From Rhopalosiphum padi (lineage: Eukaryota; Arthropoda; Insecta; Hemiptera; Aphididae): DNA of 64,000 nucleotides. Position numbers and translations under genes: made by a program. Under the pieces are notes generated by a model that was given only the letters and a program-made list of their open reading frames with translations, was not told the origin of the DNA and searched no databases. Below, piece after piece: positions 38,221 through 52,937 of the stretch (within the stretch, counting starts at the first letter, position 1; each line of letters opens with the position of its first letter). The DNA lies in the NCBI RefSeq assembly GCF_020882245.1, contig NW_026869996.1:10404969-10468968 (forward strand). Reading direction: 5' to 3'.

Positions 38221-41200
38221 TTGCACGCACATTGCATAAATCCAATATTATTATCAGTATCTTCTAGTCCATTTTCAACATAGGATGTTGATACTTTCCT
38301 TGGTGGTAGAAATGTGAATTCGTGTCACAGCGTTCCTTGATTGATCTGATATACTGCCAACTGAAAAAATGTAGTAAGTTAATAATGTATAACGGTTGGA
38401 GAATAACTTGAGAATATAGTGTTTTACAGGCAGTTCAAAGTATGAATTTGTAATATTAGTCAATATTATCATATAAAAAACATGTTTTATAGTGTTAATG
38501 AAGTATCAGCTTAAATGACAAATATGGATGTTAGTAATGGTAAATAACAATCATGTACTAAATCTAATTGTCTAGGTTTCACGAAACTAACTTGATAATT
38601 GAGATTTTTATGAGCAGCTAAAAATATGAATTTGTAATATGAGTCAAAATTATGATATATAAGCACGTTTTATAGTGTTTATTATTAAGTATGAGCCTAA
38701 ATGAAATATATGGAAGTTAATAATGGTAAATAAGAACCATTTACTTAATATAATGGTTAGGGTATTATGACACTACCTTTTTGTAACACTACTATTAATT
38801 GAATACCAATTACATTCAATACCCATTACACGCACGTTGCATAAAACCATTAATATTAGCAGTACCTTCTATTCCATTTTCAACGGAAGATGTTGTAACT
38901 TTCCCAAGCGATAGAAATGTTAATTCATGGTCTCAGCATGCCTCGAGTGATCTGCTATACTGCCATCTACAACACAAAGTAGTCAGTTAAATATGTATAA
39001 TGGTTAAAGAAATAATTATAATGCTTAGCAACAAAAGAGATAGTACAAATCTACCAGAATGTTTTGTTGAGTTTTAATGTAAAACAAAATAGAAGTAAAG
39101 AATACACTTGTACATTAACATAAAATTGCTGATTTTCAATATTAAAATAATAAGAGTTTGTAATACTTGTATACATTATACAATAAGAATCATTGTCATA
39201 ATCTAGTAGTCAAGGTTTCTAGACACTAACATGAGAATTGAGTGTTTTATAAGCAGTTAAAAATATGACTTTGTAATATTTGTTAAAATTACCATGTAAA
39301 ATCATTTTTTATAGTGTTTATGAAGTATCAGCTTAAATGACAAATATGGACGTTAGTAATGGTAAATAAGAATCATTTACTTAATCTAATTGTCTGGGTT
39401 TCATGACACTAACTTGATAATTGAGATTTTTATGAGCAGCTAAAAATATGAATTTGTAATATGAGTCAAAATTATGATATATAAGCACGTTTTATAGTGT
39501 TTATTATTAAGTATGAGCCTAAATGAAAAATATGGAAGTTAATAATGGTAAATAAGAACCATTTACTTAATATAATGGTTAGGGATTTATGACACTACCT
39601 TTTTGTAACACTACTATTAATTTAATATCAATTAAATTCAATACCCATTACACGCACGTTGCACAAAACCATTAATATTAGCAGTGTCGTCTAGTACATT
39701 TTCAACGTAGGATGTTGATATTTTGCATAGTGGTAGAAATGTGAATTCATGTCTCAGCATATTCTATTGAATGATCTGCTGTACTGCCATCTAAAAATAA
39801 AAAATAGTCAGTTAAATATGTATAGTGTTTGGAGAATAACTTGAGAATACAGTGTTTTACAAGCAGTTCAAAGTATGACTTTGTAATGTTTGTTTAAATT
39901 ATCATATCAAAATTATGATATTAAATCATTTTTTATTGTGTGTATGAAGCATCACCTTAAATGTAATATTTGAAAGTCAATTATGGAAAATTAGAATCAT
40001 TTGCTTATAATCTAATGGTCAGGGTTTCATGACACTGACTTTTTGTTACACTACTATTAATTTAATATCAATTAAATTCAATACCCATTACACGCACGTT
40101 GCACAAAACCGTTATTATTAGCAGTATCGTCTAGTACATTTTCAACGTAGGATATTGATATTTAGCATAGTGGTAGAAATGTGAATTCATGTCTCAGCAT
40201 GTATTGAATGATCTGCTGTACTGCCATCTAAAAAAAAAATAGTAAGTTAAATATGTATAATGGTTGGAGGATAAAATGTCGCTACTAGACACCGTAAGGA
40301 GGACAACAATTTTTATATAACAACTATTACGTGGACAACACTGAATAATTTTGAAATGGAAACAGTCAAAACATAAACTAACAGACAAACTTCATTTTTA
40401 TTACAAAATTCTTGAAAACAATTTACAGTTGAAACTCAAATACAAATACGAATGTAAAACTGGAAAATTAAATGAAATATAGACATAATATATAAACAGA
40501 CGATAAGAAATAATAATTATGATAAGCCATAAAAGATAGTACCTACAAATATACCAGAATGTTTTGTAGAATATAAATGTACCTATTATAAGTGTGACTA
40601 AAGAATACATTTGTACAACTGAAAATTTGCTCCTTTTCAATATGAAAAAAGTGGGTATCGCTCCGCTGTATAGTAGAGATGGAGAGTAGGTCACTGGTCA
40701 CTTTAATGGATGTGTTAAATTTGAATGCAACGACGGGTAGCATTGTATACGAAAAACGATTCTGAACGGAGATGATATGTCAGTCAATGATAATTAATTG
40801 GATATATTATATTATTACCTATATTTAAATTGTAATATATCGTTATTTTACGCGATTTCGTAAAAAATTATATTTCATACGCACATAAAATGTTTTCTAT
40901 ATTGACAATGGATTTTTTTTTTTTACGGTTACTTGAAGGAAAACTTATGGATAACCTAGTATTGGATTTTTGAACCTTAAGTATAAATCACAAAGATTTT
41001 ATGAATTTTCAACTTCTCAAATTTTCGTGATTTTGATATATTTTCTAAACATTTGAACTCTAAATGCTTATAAACAAAAATTGTGACTAACGATTTTTGA
41101 TTTATTTTTTACTACGATAAGTTTCAATTATCTATAAGTAGCTTAAAAAATGTCAAAATATTTTGAAAATTTAATCGCAAATAGATAACGCTAACATAAA

Positions 41201-42143
41201 CGTTTGTTGAAAAATTTCAAGTATTTACAATGAGTCGTTTTTGAGTTACAGCAAAATCAAAAAATCGATTTTGTCTTTTCAAAGAGGGGCTGAAGTCAAA
41301 AACGAAGCATTATTACTACTCCAAAAAGTGATGACGGACACAAAAATAATACAAACCATCATTGTAAAATCAATACATTCATCACTCCGTTCAGAATCTA
41401 AAAATATTAATTTGTATTATTCGTCAAAATTAACTTGTAAAATCATATTTTATAGTTTTTATGAAGTAAAAATATCAGGTTAAATGAAACATGTGCAAGT
41501 TAAAAATTATAAATTATAATCATTTTCGTAATCGAGTAGTCAAGGATCAAGACACTTACTTGTGTTAACTTCGGGCATAAAATATGAACAATTCGTTATA
41601 ATATCAAAAATCTTTATTAAATGAACAACAACTACACCCAATAGCTAAGTAAAAACAACCATCAGTTATGTTAAAAGGCCGTCCGGCGAACGGCACACAA
41701 CCAACTAGTTTTACTCCGAGGCGATCGGGCATCGGCCGACGGATGTCGTCACCACTACCGCCCTCTGTCGGTGCATACATTTAATAATTTTGAGTGTTTT
41801 ATAAGCAGTTTAAAATGGGAATTTGTCAAAATTATCATATAAAAACATGTATCATAGTGTATTCAAAATACCAAGGTTAAATGAAACACGTGAAAGATAA
41901 TAATGGTAAATTTCTTAAACTATTGTTCAAGCTTCTAAACATTAACTTAATATTTGAGTGTTTTATAAATGTTTTATAATGATCATTTAAATATAGTAAA
42001 AATAAAATATATTTATAGCATAGGTAAATTTTAAGAATAAAACAATACAAGCTAAAGGTGTTTACTATTATTTTATTCAGATATTTAACAAATCTCAATT
42101 GTTTCACAGCTATTAATTTAGTATCAATTATATTCAATAACCA
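38221..42143. repeat. Unit 11, type B, indel-rich 3-prime part
   Basis: This unit is 3923 bp and normal B up to ~41010. After that it has a 10-bp loss near 41016 (CAACTTCTCAAATTTTCG), four 1-bp insertions (near 41213, 41356, 41873 and 42041) and a 1-bp loss near 41597. The sum accounts for the 7-bp shortfall. These create open frames at 41241-41483 and 41877-42155 that exist in no other unit. Confidence 0.95.
40758..41398. mobile_element. Inverted-repeat element, unit 11
   Basis: Type B allele shortened by a 10-bp loss near 41016 and with two 1-bp insertions. Confidence 0.5.
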
Positions 42144-45100
42144 TTGCACGCACATTGCATAAATCCAATATTATTATCAGTATCTTCTAGTCCATTTTCA
42201 ACATAGGATGTTGATACTTTCCTTGGTGGTAGAAATGTGAATTCGTGTCTCAGCGTGCCTTGATTGATCTGATATACTGCCAACTGAAAAAATGTAGTAA
42301 GTTAATAATGTATAACGGTTGGAGAATAACTTGAGAATATAGTGTTTTACAGGCAGTTCAAAGTATGAATTTGTAATATTAGTCAATATTATCATATAAA
42401 AAACATGTTTTATAGTGTTTATTATTAAGTATGAGCCTAAATGAAATATATGGAAGTTAATAATGGTAAATAAGAACCATTTACTTAATATAATGGTTAG
42501 GGTTTTATGACACTACCTTTTTGTAACACTACTATTAATTGAATATCAATTACATTCAATACCCATTACACGCACGTTGCATAAAACCATTAATATTAGC
42601 AGTACCTTCTATTCCATTTTCAACGGAAGATAGTTGTAACTTTCCCAAGTGATAGAAATGTTAATTCATGGTCTCAGCATGCCTCGAGTGATCTGCTATA
42701 CTGCCATCTAAAACACAAAGTAGTCAGTTAAATATGTATAAATGGTTAAAGAAAATAATTATAATGCTTAGCAACAAAAGAGATAGTACAAATCTACCTA
42801 GAATGTTTTGTTGAGTTTTAATGTAAAACAAAATATAAGTAAAGAATACACTTGTACATTAACATAAAAATTGCTGATTTTCAATATTAAAATAATAAGA
42901 GTTTGTAATACTTGTATACATTATACAATAAGAATCATTGTCATAATCTAGTAATCAAGGTTTCTAGACACTACATGAGAATTGAGTGTTTTATAAGCAG
43001 TTAAAAATATGACTTTGTAATATTTTGTTAAAATTACCATATAAAATCATTTTTTATAGTGTTTATGAAGTATCAGCTTAAATGACCAATATGGGCTGTT
43101 AGTAATCGGTAAATAAGAATCATTTACTTAATCTAATTGTCTAGGTTTCATGACACTAACTTGATAATTGAGATTCTTATGACGCAGCTAAAAATATGAA
43201 TTTGTATATGAGTCAAAATTGTGATATATAAGCACGTTTTATAGTGTTTATTATTAAGTATGAGCCTAAATGAAATATATGGAAGTGAATAATGGTAAAT
43301 AAGAACCATTTACTTAATATAATGGTTAGGGTTTTATGACACTACCTTTTTGCAACACTACTAGTAATTTAATATCAATTAAATTCAATACCCATTACAC
43401 GCACGTTGCACAAAACCATTATTATTAGCAGTGTCGTCTAGTACATTTTCAACGTAGGATGTTGATATTTAGCGTGGTGGTAGAAATGTGAATTCATGTG
43501 TCAGCATGTATTGAATGATCTGCTGTACTGCCATCTAAAAATAAAAAATAGTCAGTTAAATATGTGTAGTGTTTGGAGAATAACTTGAGAATACAGTGTT
43601 TTACAAGCAGTTCAAAGTATGACTTTGTAATGTTTGTTTAAATTATCATATCAAAATTATGATATTAAATCATTTTTTATTGTGTGTATGAAGCATCAAC
43701 TTAAATGTAATATTTGAAAGTCAATTATGGAAAATTAGAATCATTTGCTTATAATCTAATGGTCAGGGTTTCATGACACTGACTTTTTGTTACACTACTA
43801 TTAATTTAATATCAATTAAATTCAATACCCATTACACGCACGTTGCACAAAACCATTATTATTAGCAGTATCGTCTAGTACATTTTCAACGTAGGATATT
43901 GATATTTAGCGTAGTGGTAGAAATGTGAATTCATGTCTCAGCATGTATTGAATGATCTGCTGTACTGCCATCTAAAAAAAAAATAGTAAGTTAAATATGT
44001 ATAATGGTTGGAGGATAGAATGTCGCTACTAGACACCGTAAGGAGGACAACAATTTTTATATAACGACTATTACGTGGACAACACTGAATAATTTTGAAA
44101 TGGAAACAATCAAAACATAAACTAACAGACAAACTTCATTTTTATTACAAAATTCTTGAAAACAATTTACAGTTGAAACTCAAATACAAATACGAATGTA
44201 AAACTGGAAAATGATATGAAATATAGACATAATATATAAACAGACGATAAGAAATAATAACTATGATAAGCCATAAAAGATAGTACCTACAAATATACCA
44301 GAATGTTTTGTAGAATATAAATGTACCTATTATAAGTGTGACTAAAGAATACATTTGTACAACTGAAAATTTGCTCCTTTTCAATATGAAAAAAGTGGGT
44401 ATCGCTCCGCTGTATAGTAGAGATGGAGAGTAGGTCACTGGTCACTTTAATGGATGTGTTAAATTTGAATGCAACGACGGGTAGCATTGTATACGAAAAA
44501 CGATTCTGAACGGAGATGATTTGTCAGTCAATGATAATTAGTTGGATATATTATATTATTACCTATATTTAAATTGTAATATATCGTTATTTTACGCGAT
44601 TTCGTAAAAAATTATATTTCATACGCACATAAAATGTTTTCTAAATTGACAATGGATTTTTTTTTGTTTACGGTTACTTGAAGGAAAACTTATGGATAAC
44701 CTAGTATTGGATTTGTGAACCTTAAGTATAAATCACAAAGATTTTATGAATTTTCAACTTCAAAATTCTTTGCAAATTTTCGTGATTTCGATATATTTTC
44801 TAAACATTTGAACTTTAAATGCATATAAACAAAAATTGTGACTAACGATTTTTGATTTATTTTTTACTACGATAAGTTTCAATTATCTATAAGTAGCTTA
44901 AAAAATGTCAAAATATTTTGAAAATTTAATCGCAAATAGATAACGCTAATATAAACGTTTGTTGAAAATTTCAAGTATTTACAATGATTCGTTTTTGAGT
45001 TACAGCAAAATCAAAAAATCGATTTTGTCTTTTCAAAGAGGGGCTGAAGTCAAAACCGAAGCATTATTACTACTCCAAAAAGTGATGACGGACACAAAAA

Positions 45101-45900
45101 TAATACAAACATCATTGTAAAATCAATACATTCATCACTCCGTTCAGAATCTAAAAATATTAATTTGTATTATTCGTCAAAATTGACTTGTAAAATCATA
45201 TTTTATAGTTTTTATGAAGTAAAAATATCTGGTTAAATGAAACATGTGCAAGTTAAAAATTATAAATCAGAATCATTTTCGTAATCGAGTAGTCAAGGAT
45301 CAAGACACTTACTTGTGTTAACTTCGGGCATAAAATATGAACAATTCGTTTATAATATCAAAAATCTTTATTAAATGAACAACAACTACACCCAATAGCT
45401 AAGTAAAAACAACCGTCAATTATGTCAAAAGGCCGTCCGGCGAACGGCACACACGCAACCAACTAGTTTTACTCTGAGACGATCGGGCATCGGCCGACGG
45501 ATGTCGTCCCCACTACCGCCCTCTGTCGGTGCATACATTTAATAATTTTGAGTGTTTTATAAGCAGTTTCAAAATGGGAATTTGTCAAAATTATCATATA
45601 AAAACATGTATTATAGTGTATTCAAAATACCAGGTTAAATGAAACACGTGAAAGATAATAATGGTAAATTTCTTAAACTATTGTTCAAGCTTCTAAACAT
45701 TAACTTAATATTTGAGTGTTTTATAAATGTTTTATAATGATCATTTAAATATAGTAAAAATAAAATATATTTATAGCATAGGTAAATTTTAAGAATAAAC
45801 AATACAAGCTAAAGGTGTTTACTATTATTTTATTCAGATATTTAACAAATCTCAATTGTTTCACAGCTATTAATTTAGTATCAATTATATTCAATAACCA
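42144..45900. repeat. Unit 12, type A, indel-rich 5-prime part
   Basis: This unit is 3757 bp. Its first ~1220 bp carry nine 1-bp insertions and two 1-bp losses relative to unit 5 (for example GAAGATAGTTG, ATAAATGG, CTACCTAGAATG, ATGGGCTGTTAG, AATCGGTAAA, GACGCAGC), plus a CTAGTAAT substitution near 43364. From there the unit is clean type A, with the GAGACG allele in the GC-rich block (45431-45536) and the inverted-repeat element at 44502-45151. Confidence 0.95.
44502..45151. mobile_element. Inverted-repeat element, unit 12
   Basis: Type A allele, outside the indel-rich part of this unit. Confidence 0.5.
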
Positions 45901-48900
45901 TTGCACGCACATTGCATAAATCCAATATTATTATCAGTATCTTCTAGTCCATTTTCAACATAGGATGTTGATACTTTCCTTGGTGGTAGAAATGTGAATT
46001 CGTGTCTCAGCGTGCCTTGATTGATCTGATATACTGCCAACTGAAAAAATGTAGTAAGTTAATAATGTATAACGGTTGGAGAATAACTTGAGAATATAGT
46101 GTTTTACAGGCAGTTCAAAGTATGAATTTGTAATATTAGTCAATATTATCATATAAAAAACATGTTTTATAGTGTTAATGAAGTATCAGCTTAAATGACA
46201 AATATGGATGTTAGTAATGGTAAATAACAATCATGTACTAAATCTAATTGTCTAGGTTTCACGAAACTAACTTGATAATTGAGATTTTTATGAGCAGCTA
46301 AAAATATGAATTTGTAATATGAGTCAAAATTATGATATATAAGCACGTTTTATAGTGTTTATTATTAAGTATGAGCCTAAATGAAATATATGGAAGTTAA
46401 TAATGGTAAATAAGAACCATTTACTTAATATAATGGTTAGGGTATTATGACACTACCTTTTTGTAACACTACTATTAATTGAATACCAATTACATTCAAT
46501 ACCCATTACACGCATGTTGCATAAAACCATTAATATTAGCAGTACCTTCTATTCCATTTTCAACGGAAGATGTTGTAACTTTCCCAAGCGATAGAAATGT
46601 TAATTCATGGTCTCAGCATGCCTCGAGTGATCTGCTATACTGCCATCTACAACACAAAGTAGTCAGTTAAATATGTATAATGGTTAAAGAAATAATTATA
46701 ATGCTTAGCAACAAAAGAGATAGTACAAATCTACCAGAATGTTTTGTTGAGTTTTAATGTAAAACAAAATAGAAGTAAAGAATACACTTGTACATTAACA
46801 TAAAATTGCTGATTTTCAATATTAAAATAATAAGAGTTTGTAATACTTGTATACATTATACAATAAGAATCATTGTCATAATCTAGTAGTCAAGGTTTCT
46901 AGACACTAACATTAGAATTGAGTGTTTTATAAGCAGTTAAAAATATGACTTTGTAATATTTGTTAAAATTACCATGTAAAATCATTTTTTATAGTGTTTA
47001 TGAAGTATCAGCTTAAATGACAAATATGGACGTTAGTAATGGTAAATAAGAATCATTTACTTAATCTAATTGTCTGGGTTTCATGACACTAACTTGATAA
47101 TTGAGATTTTTATGAGCAGCTAAAAATATGAATTTGTAATATGAGTCAAAATTATGATATATAAGCACGTTTTATAGTGTTTATTATTAAGTATGAGCCT
47201 AAATGAAAAATATGGAAGTTAATAATGGTAAATAAGAACCATTTACTTAATATAATGGTTAGGGATTTATGACACTACCTTTTTGTAACACTACTATTAA
47301 TTTAATATCAATTAAATTCAATACCCATTACACGCACGTTGCACAAAACCATTAATATTAGCAGTGTCGTCTAGTACATTTTCAACGTAGGATGTTGATA
47401 TTTTGCATAGTGGTAGAAATGTGAATTCATGTCTCAGCATATTCTATTGAATGATCTGCTGTACTGCCATCTAAAAATAAAAAATAGTCAGTTAAATATG
47501 TATAGTGTTTGGAGAATAACTTGAGAATACAGTGTTTTACAAGCAGTTCAAAGTATGACTTTGTAATGTTTGTTTAAATTATCATATCAAAATTATGATA
47601 TTAAATCATTTTTTATTGTGTGTATGAAGCATCACCTTAAATGTAATATTTGAAAGTCAATTATGGAAAATTAGAATCATTTGCTTATAATCTAATGGTC
47701 AGGGTTTCATGACACTGACTTTTTGTTACACTACTATTAATTTAATATCAATTAAATTCAATACCCATTACACGCACGTTGCACAAAACCGTTATTATTA
47801 GCAGTATCGTCTAGTACATTTTCAACGTAGGATATTGATATTTAGCATAGTGGTAGAAATGTGAATTCATGTCTCAGCATGTATTGAATGATCTGCTGTA
47901 CTGCCATCTAAAAAAAAAATAGTAAGTTAAATATGTATAATGGTTGGAGGATAAAATGTCGCTACTAGACACCGTAAGGAGGACAACAATTTTTATATAA
48001 CAACTATTACGTGGACAACACTGAATAATTTTGAAATGGAAACAGTCAAAACATAAACTAACAGACAAACTTCATTTTTATTACAAAATTCTTGAAAACA
48101 ATTTACAGTTGAAACTCAAATACAAATACGAATGTAAAACTGGAAAATTAAATGAAATATAGACATAATATATAAACAGACGATAAGAAATAATAATTAT
48201 GATAAGCCATAAAAGATAGTACCTACAAATATACCAGAATGTTTTGTAGAATATAAATGTACCTATTATAAGTGTGACTAAAGAATACATTTGTACAACT
48301 GAAAATTTGCTCCTTTTCAATATGAAAAAAGTGGGTATCGCTCCGCTGTATAGTAGAGATGGAGAGTAGGTCACTGGTCACTTTAATGGATGTGTTAAAT
48401 TTGAATGCAACGACGGGTAGCATTGTATACGAAAAACGATTCTGAACGGAGATGATATGTCAGTCAATGATAATTAATTGGATATATTATATTATTACCT
48501 ATATTTAAATTGTAATATATCGTTATTTTACGCGATTTCGTAAAAAATTATATTTCATACGCACATAAAATGTTTTCTATATTGACAATGGATTTTTTTT
48601 TTTTACGGTTACTTGAAGGAAAACTTATGGATAACCTAGTATTGGATTTTTGAACCTTAAGTATAAATCACAAAGATTTTATGAATTTTCAACTTCAAAA
48701 TTCTTTGCAAATTTTCGTGATTTTGATATATTTTCTAAACATTTGAACTCTAAATGCTTATAAACAAAAATTGTGACTAACGATTTTTGATTTATTTTTT
48801 ACTACGATAAGTTTCAATTATCTATAAGTAGCTTAAAAAATGTCAAAATATTTTGAAAATTTAATCGCAAATAGATAACGCTAACATAAACGTTTGTTGA

Positions 48901-49830
48901 AAATTTCAAGTATTTACAATGAGTCGTTTTTGAGTTACAGCAAAATCAAAAAATCGATTTTGTCTTTTCAAAGAGGGGCTGAAGTCAAAAACGAAGCATT
49001 ATTACTACTCCAAAAAGTGATGACGGACACAAAAATAATACAAACATCATTGTAAAATCAATACATTCATCACTCCGTTCAGAATCTAAAAATATTAATT
49101 TGTATTATTCGTCAAAATTAACTTGTAAAATCATATTTTATAGTTTTTATGAAGTAAAAATATCAGGTTAAATGAAACATGTGCAAGTTAAAAATTATAA
49201 ATTATAATCATTTTCGTAATCGAGTAGTCAAGGATCAAGACACTTACTTGTGTTAACTTCGGGCATAAAATATGAACAATTCGTTTATAATATCAAAAAT
49301 CTTTATTAAATGAACAACAACTACACCCAATAGCTAAGTAAAAACAACCATCAGTTATGTTAAAAGGCCGTCCGGCGAACGGCACACAACCAACTAGTTT
49401 TACTCCGAGGCGATCGGGCATCGGCCGACGGATGTCGTCACCACTACCGCCCTCTGTCGGTGCATACATTTAATAATTTTGAGTGTTTTATAAGCAGTTT
49501 AAAATGGGAATTTGTCAAAATTATCATATAAAAACATGTATCATAGTGTATTCAAAATACCAGGTTAAATGAAACACGTGAAAGATAATAATGGTAAATT
49601 TCTTAAACTATTGTTCAAGCTTCTAAACATTAACTTAATATTTGAGTGTTTTATAAATGTTTTATAATGATCATTTAAATATAGTAAAAATAAAATATAT
49701 TTATAGCATAGGTAAATTTTAAGAATAAACAATACAAGCTAAAGGTGTTTACTATTATTTTATTCAGATATTTAACAAATCTCAATTGTTTCACAGCTAT
49801 TAATTTAGTATCAATTATATTCAATAACCA
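45901..49830. repeat. Unit 13, type B after an A-to-B junction
   Basis: This unit is 3930 bp. Like units 6 and 9 it begins with A alleles in H1 and has CACGCATGTTGC and ACATTAGAATTG, but it has TTTTTATTACAAAATTC rather than the TTTC form. The B insertion is at 46177-46359, the inverted-repeat element at 48438-49086 and the GC-rich block at 49366-49467. Confidence 0.95.
48438..49086. mobile_element. Inverted-repeat element, unit 13
   Basis: Type B allele. Confidence 0.5.
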
Positions 49831-52800
49831 TTGCACGCACATTGCATAAATCCAATATTATTATCAGTATCTTCTAGTCCATTTTCAACATAGGATGTTG
49901 ATACTTTCCTTGGTGGTAGAAATGTGAATTCGTGTCACAGCGTTCCTTGATTGATCTGATATACTGCCAACTGAAAAAATGTAGTAAGTTAATAATGTAT
50001 AACGGTTGGAGAATAACTTGAGAATATAGTGTTTTACAGGCAGTTCAAAGTATGAATTTGTAATATTTGTTAAAATTACCATGTAAAATCATTTTTTATA
50101 GTGTTTATGAAGTATCAGCTTAAATGACAAATATGGACGTTAGTAATGGTAAATAAGAATCATTTACTTAATCTAATTGTCTGGGTTTCATGACACTAAC
50201 TTGATAATTGAGATTTTTATGAGCAGCTAAAAATATGAATTTGTAATATGAGTCAAAATTATGATATATAAGCACGTTTTATAGTGTTTATTATTAAGTA
50301 TGAGCCTAAATGAAAAATATGGAAGTTAATAATGGTAAATAAGAACCATTTACTTAATATAATGGTTAGGGTTTTATGACACTACCTTTTTGTAACACTA
50401 CTATTAATTTAATATCAATTAAATTCAATACCCATTACACGCACCTTGCACAAAACCATTAATATTAGCAGTGTCGTCTAGTACATTTTCAACGTAGGAT
50501 GTTGATATTTTGCATAGTGGTAGAAATGTGAATTCATGTCTCAGCATATTCTATTGAATGATCTGCTGTACTGCCATCTAAAAATAAAAAATAGTCAGTT
50601 AAATATGTATAGTGTTTGGAGAATAACTTGAGAATACAGTGTTTTACAAGCAGTTCAAAGTATGACTTTGTAATGTTTGTTTAAATTATCATATCAAAAT
50701 TATGATATTAAATCATTTTTTATTGTGTGTATGAAGCATCACCTTAAATGTAATATTTGAAAGTCAATTATGGAAAATTAGAATCATTTGCTTATAATCT
50801 AATGGTCAGGGTTTCATGACACTGACTTTTTGTTACACTACTATTAATTTAATATCAATTAAATTCAATACCCATTACACGCACGTTGCACAAAACCGTT
50901 ATTATTAGCAGTATCGTCTAGTACATTTTCAACGTAGGATATTGATATTTAGCATAGTGGTAGAAATGTGAATTCATGTCTCAGCATGTATTGAATGATC
51001 TGCTGTACTGCCATCTAAAAAAAAAATAGTAAGTTAAATATGTATAATGGTTGGAGGATAAAATGTCGCTACTAGACACCGTAAGGAGGACAACAATTTT
51101 TATATAACAACTATTACGTGGACAACACTGAATAATTTTGAAATGGAAACAGTCAAAACATAAACTAACAGACAAACTTCATTTTTATTACAAAATTCTT
51201 GAAAACAATTTACAGTTGAAACTCAAATACAAATACGAATGTAAAACTGGAAAATTAAATGAAATATAGACATAATATATAAACAGACGATAAGAAATAA
51301 TAATTATGATAAGCCATAAAAGATAGTACCTACAAATATACCAGAATGTTTTGTAGAATATAAATGTACCTATTATAAGTGTGACTAAAGAATACATTTG
51401 TACAACTGAAAATTTGCTCCTTTTCAATATGAAAAAAGTGGGTATCGCTCCGCTGTATAGTAGAGATGGAGAGTAGGTCACTGGTCACTTTAATGGATGT
51501 GTTAAATTTGAATGCAACGACGGGTAGCATTGTATACGAAAAACGATTCTGAACGGAGATGATATGTCAGTCAATGATAATTAATTGGATATATTATATT
51601 ATTACCTATATTTAAATTGTAATATATCGTTATTTTACGCGATTTCGTAAAAAATTATATTTCATACGCACATAAAATGTTTTCTATATTGACAATGGAT
51701 TTTTTTTTTTTACGGTTACTTGAAGGAAAACTTATGGATAACCTAGTATTGGATTTTTGAACCTTAAGTATAAATCACAAAGATTTTATGAATTTTCAAC
51801 TTCAAAATTCTTTGCAAATTTTCGTGATTTTGATATATTTTCTAAACATTTGAACTCTAAATGCTTATAAACAAAAATTGTGACTAACGATTTTTGATTT
51901 ATTTTTTACTACGATAAGTTTCAATTATCTATAAGTAGCTTAAAAAATGTCAAAATATTTTGAAAATTTAATCGCAAATAGATAACGCTAACATAAACGT
52001 TTGTTGAAAATTTCAAGTATTTACAATGAGTCGTTTTTGAGTTACAGCAAAATCAAAAAATCGATTTTGTCTTTTCAAAGAGGGGCTGAAGTCAAAAACG
52101 AAGCATTATTACTACTCCAAAAAGTGATGACGGACACAAAAATAATACAAACATCATTGTAAAATCAATACATTCATCACTCCGTTCAGAATCTAAAAAT
52201 ATTAATTTGTATTATTCGTCAAAATTAACTTGTAAAATCATATTTTATAGTTTTTATGAAGTAAAAATATCAGGTTAAATGAAACATGTGCAAGTTAAAA
52301 ATTATAAATTATAATCATTTTCGTAATCGAGTAGTCAAGGATCAAGACACTTACTTGTGTTAACTTCGGGCATAAAATATGAACAATTCGTTTATAATAT
52401 CAAAAATCTTTATTAAATGAACAACAACTACACCCAATAGCTAAGTAAAAACAACCATCAGTTATGTTAAAAGGCCGTCCGGCGAACGGCACACAACCAA
52501 CTAGTTTTACTCCGAGGCGATCGGGCATCGGCCGACGGATGTCGTCACCACTACCGCCCTCTGTCGGTGCATACATTTAATAATTTTGAGTGTTTTATAA
52601 GCAGTTTAAAATGGGAATTTGTCAAAATTATCATATAAAAACATGTATCATAGTGTATTCAAAATACCAGGTTAAATGAAACACGTGAAAGATAATAATG
52701 GTAAATTTCTTAAACTATTGTTCAAGCTTCTAAACATTAACTTAATATTTGAGTGTTTTATAAATGTTTTATAATGATCATTTAAATATAGTAAAAATAA

Positions 52801-52937
52801 AATATATTTATAGCATAGGTAAATTTTAAGAATAAACAATACAAGCTAAAGGTGTTTACTATTATTTTATTCAGATATTTAACAAATCTCAATTGTTTCA
52901 CAGCTATTAATTTAGTATCAATTATATTCAATAACCA
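49831..52937. repeat. Unit 14, type B-prime with 823-bp deletion
   Basis: This unit is 3107 bp. At about 50056-50066 the M-a module is joined directly to M-b inside the shared TTTGTAATATT, removing 823 bp: the rest of M-a, the B insertion, H2, D1 and the start of M-b. The joint restores a normal hybrid M module. It has a private CACGCACCTTGC in H3 (50440 region) and GGTTAGGGTTTTATG after M-c, as in units 15-17, where other B units have GGGATTTATG. The inverted-repeat element is at 51545-52193. Confidence 0.95.
51545..52193. mobile_element. Inverted-repeat element, unit 14
   Basis: Type B allele. It is intact although the unit has lost 823 bp upstream. Confidence 0.5.

Noticed and set aside
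41241..41483. 80-codon plus-strand frame in unit 11
   Set aside because: It exists only because of a 1-bp insertion near 41356 in the indel-rich stretch. The other 16 units have stops here.
41877..42155. 92-codon minus-strand frame at the end of unit 11
   Set aside because: It depends on single-base insertions near 41873 and 42041, and the sequence is low-complexity AT-rich tail.
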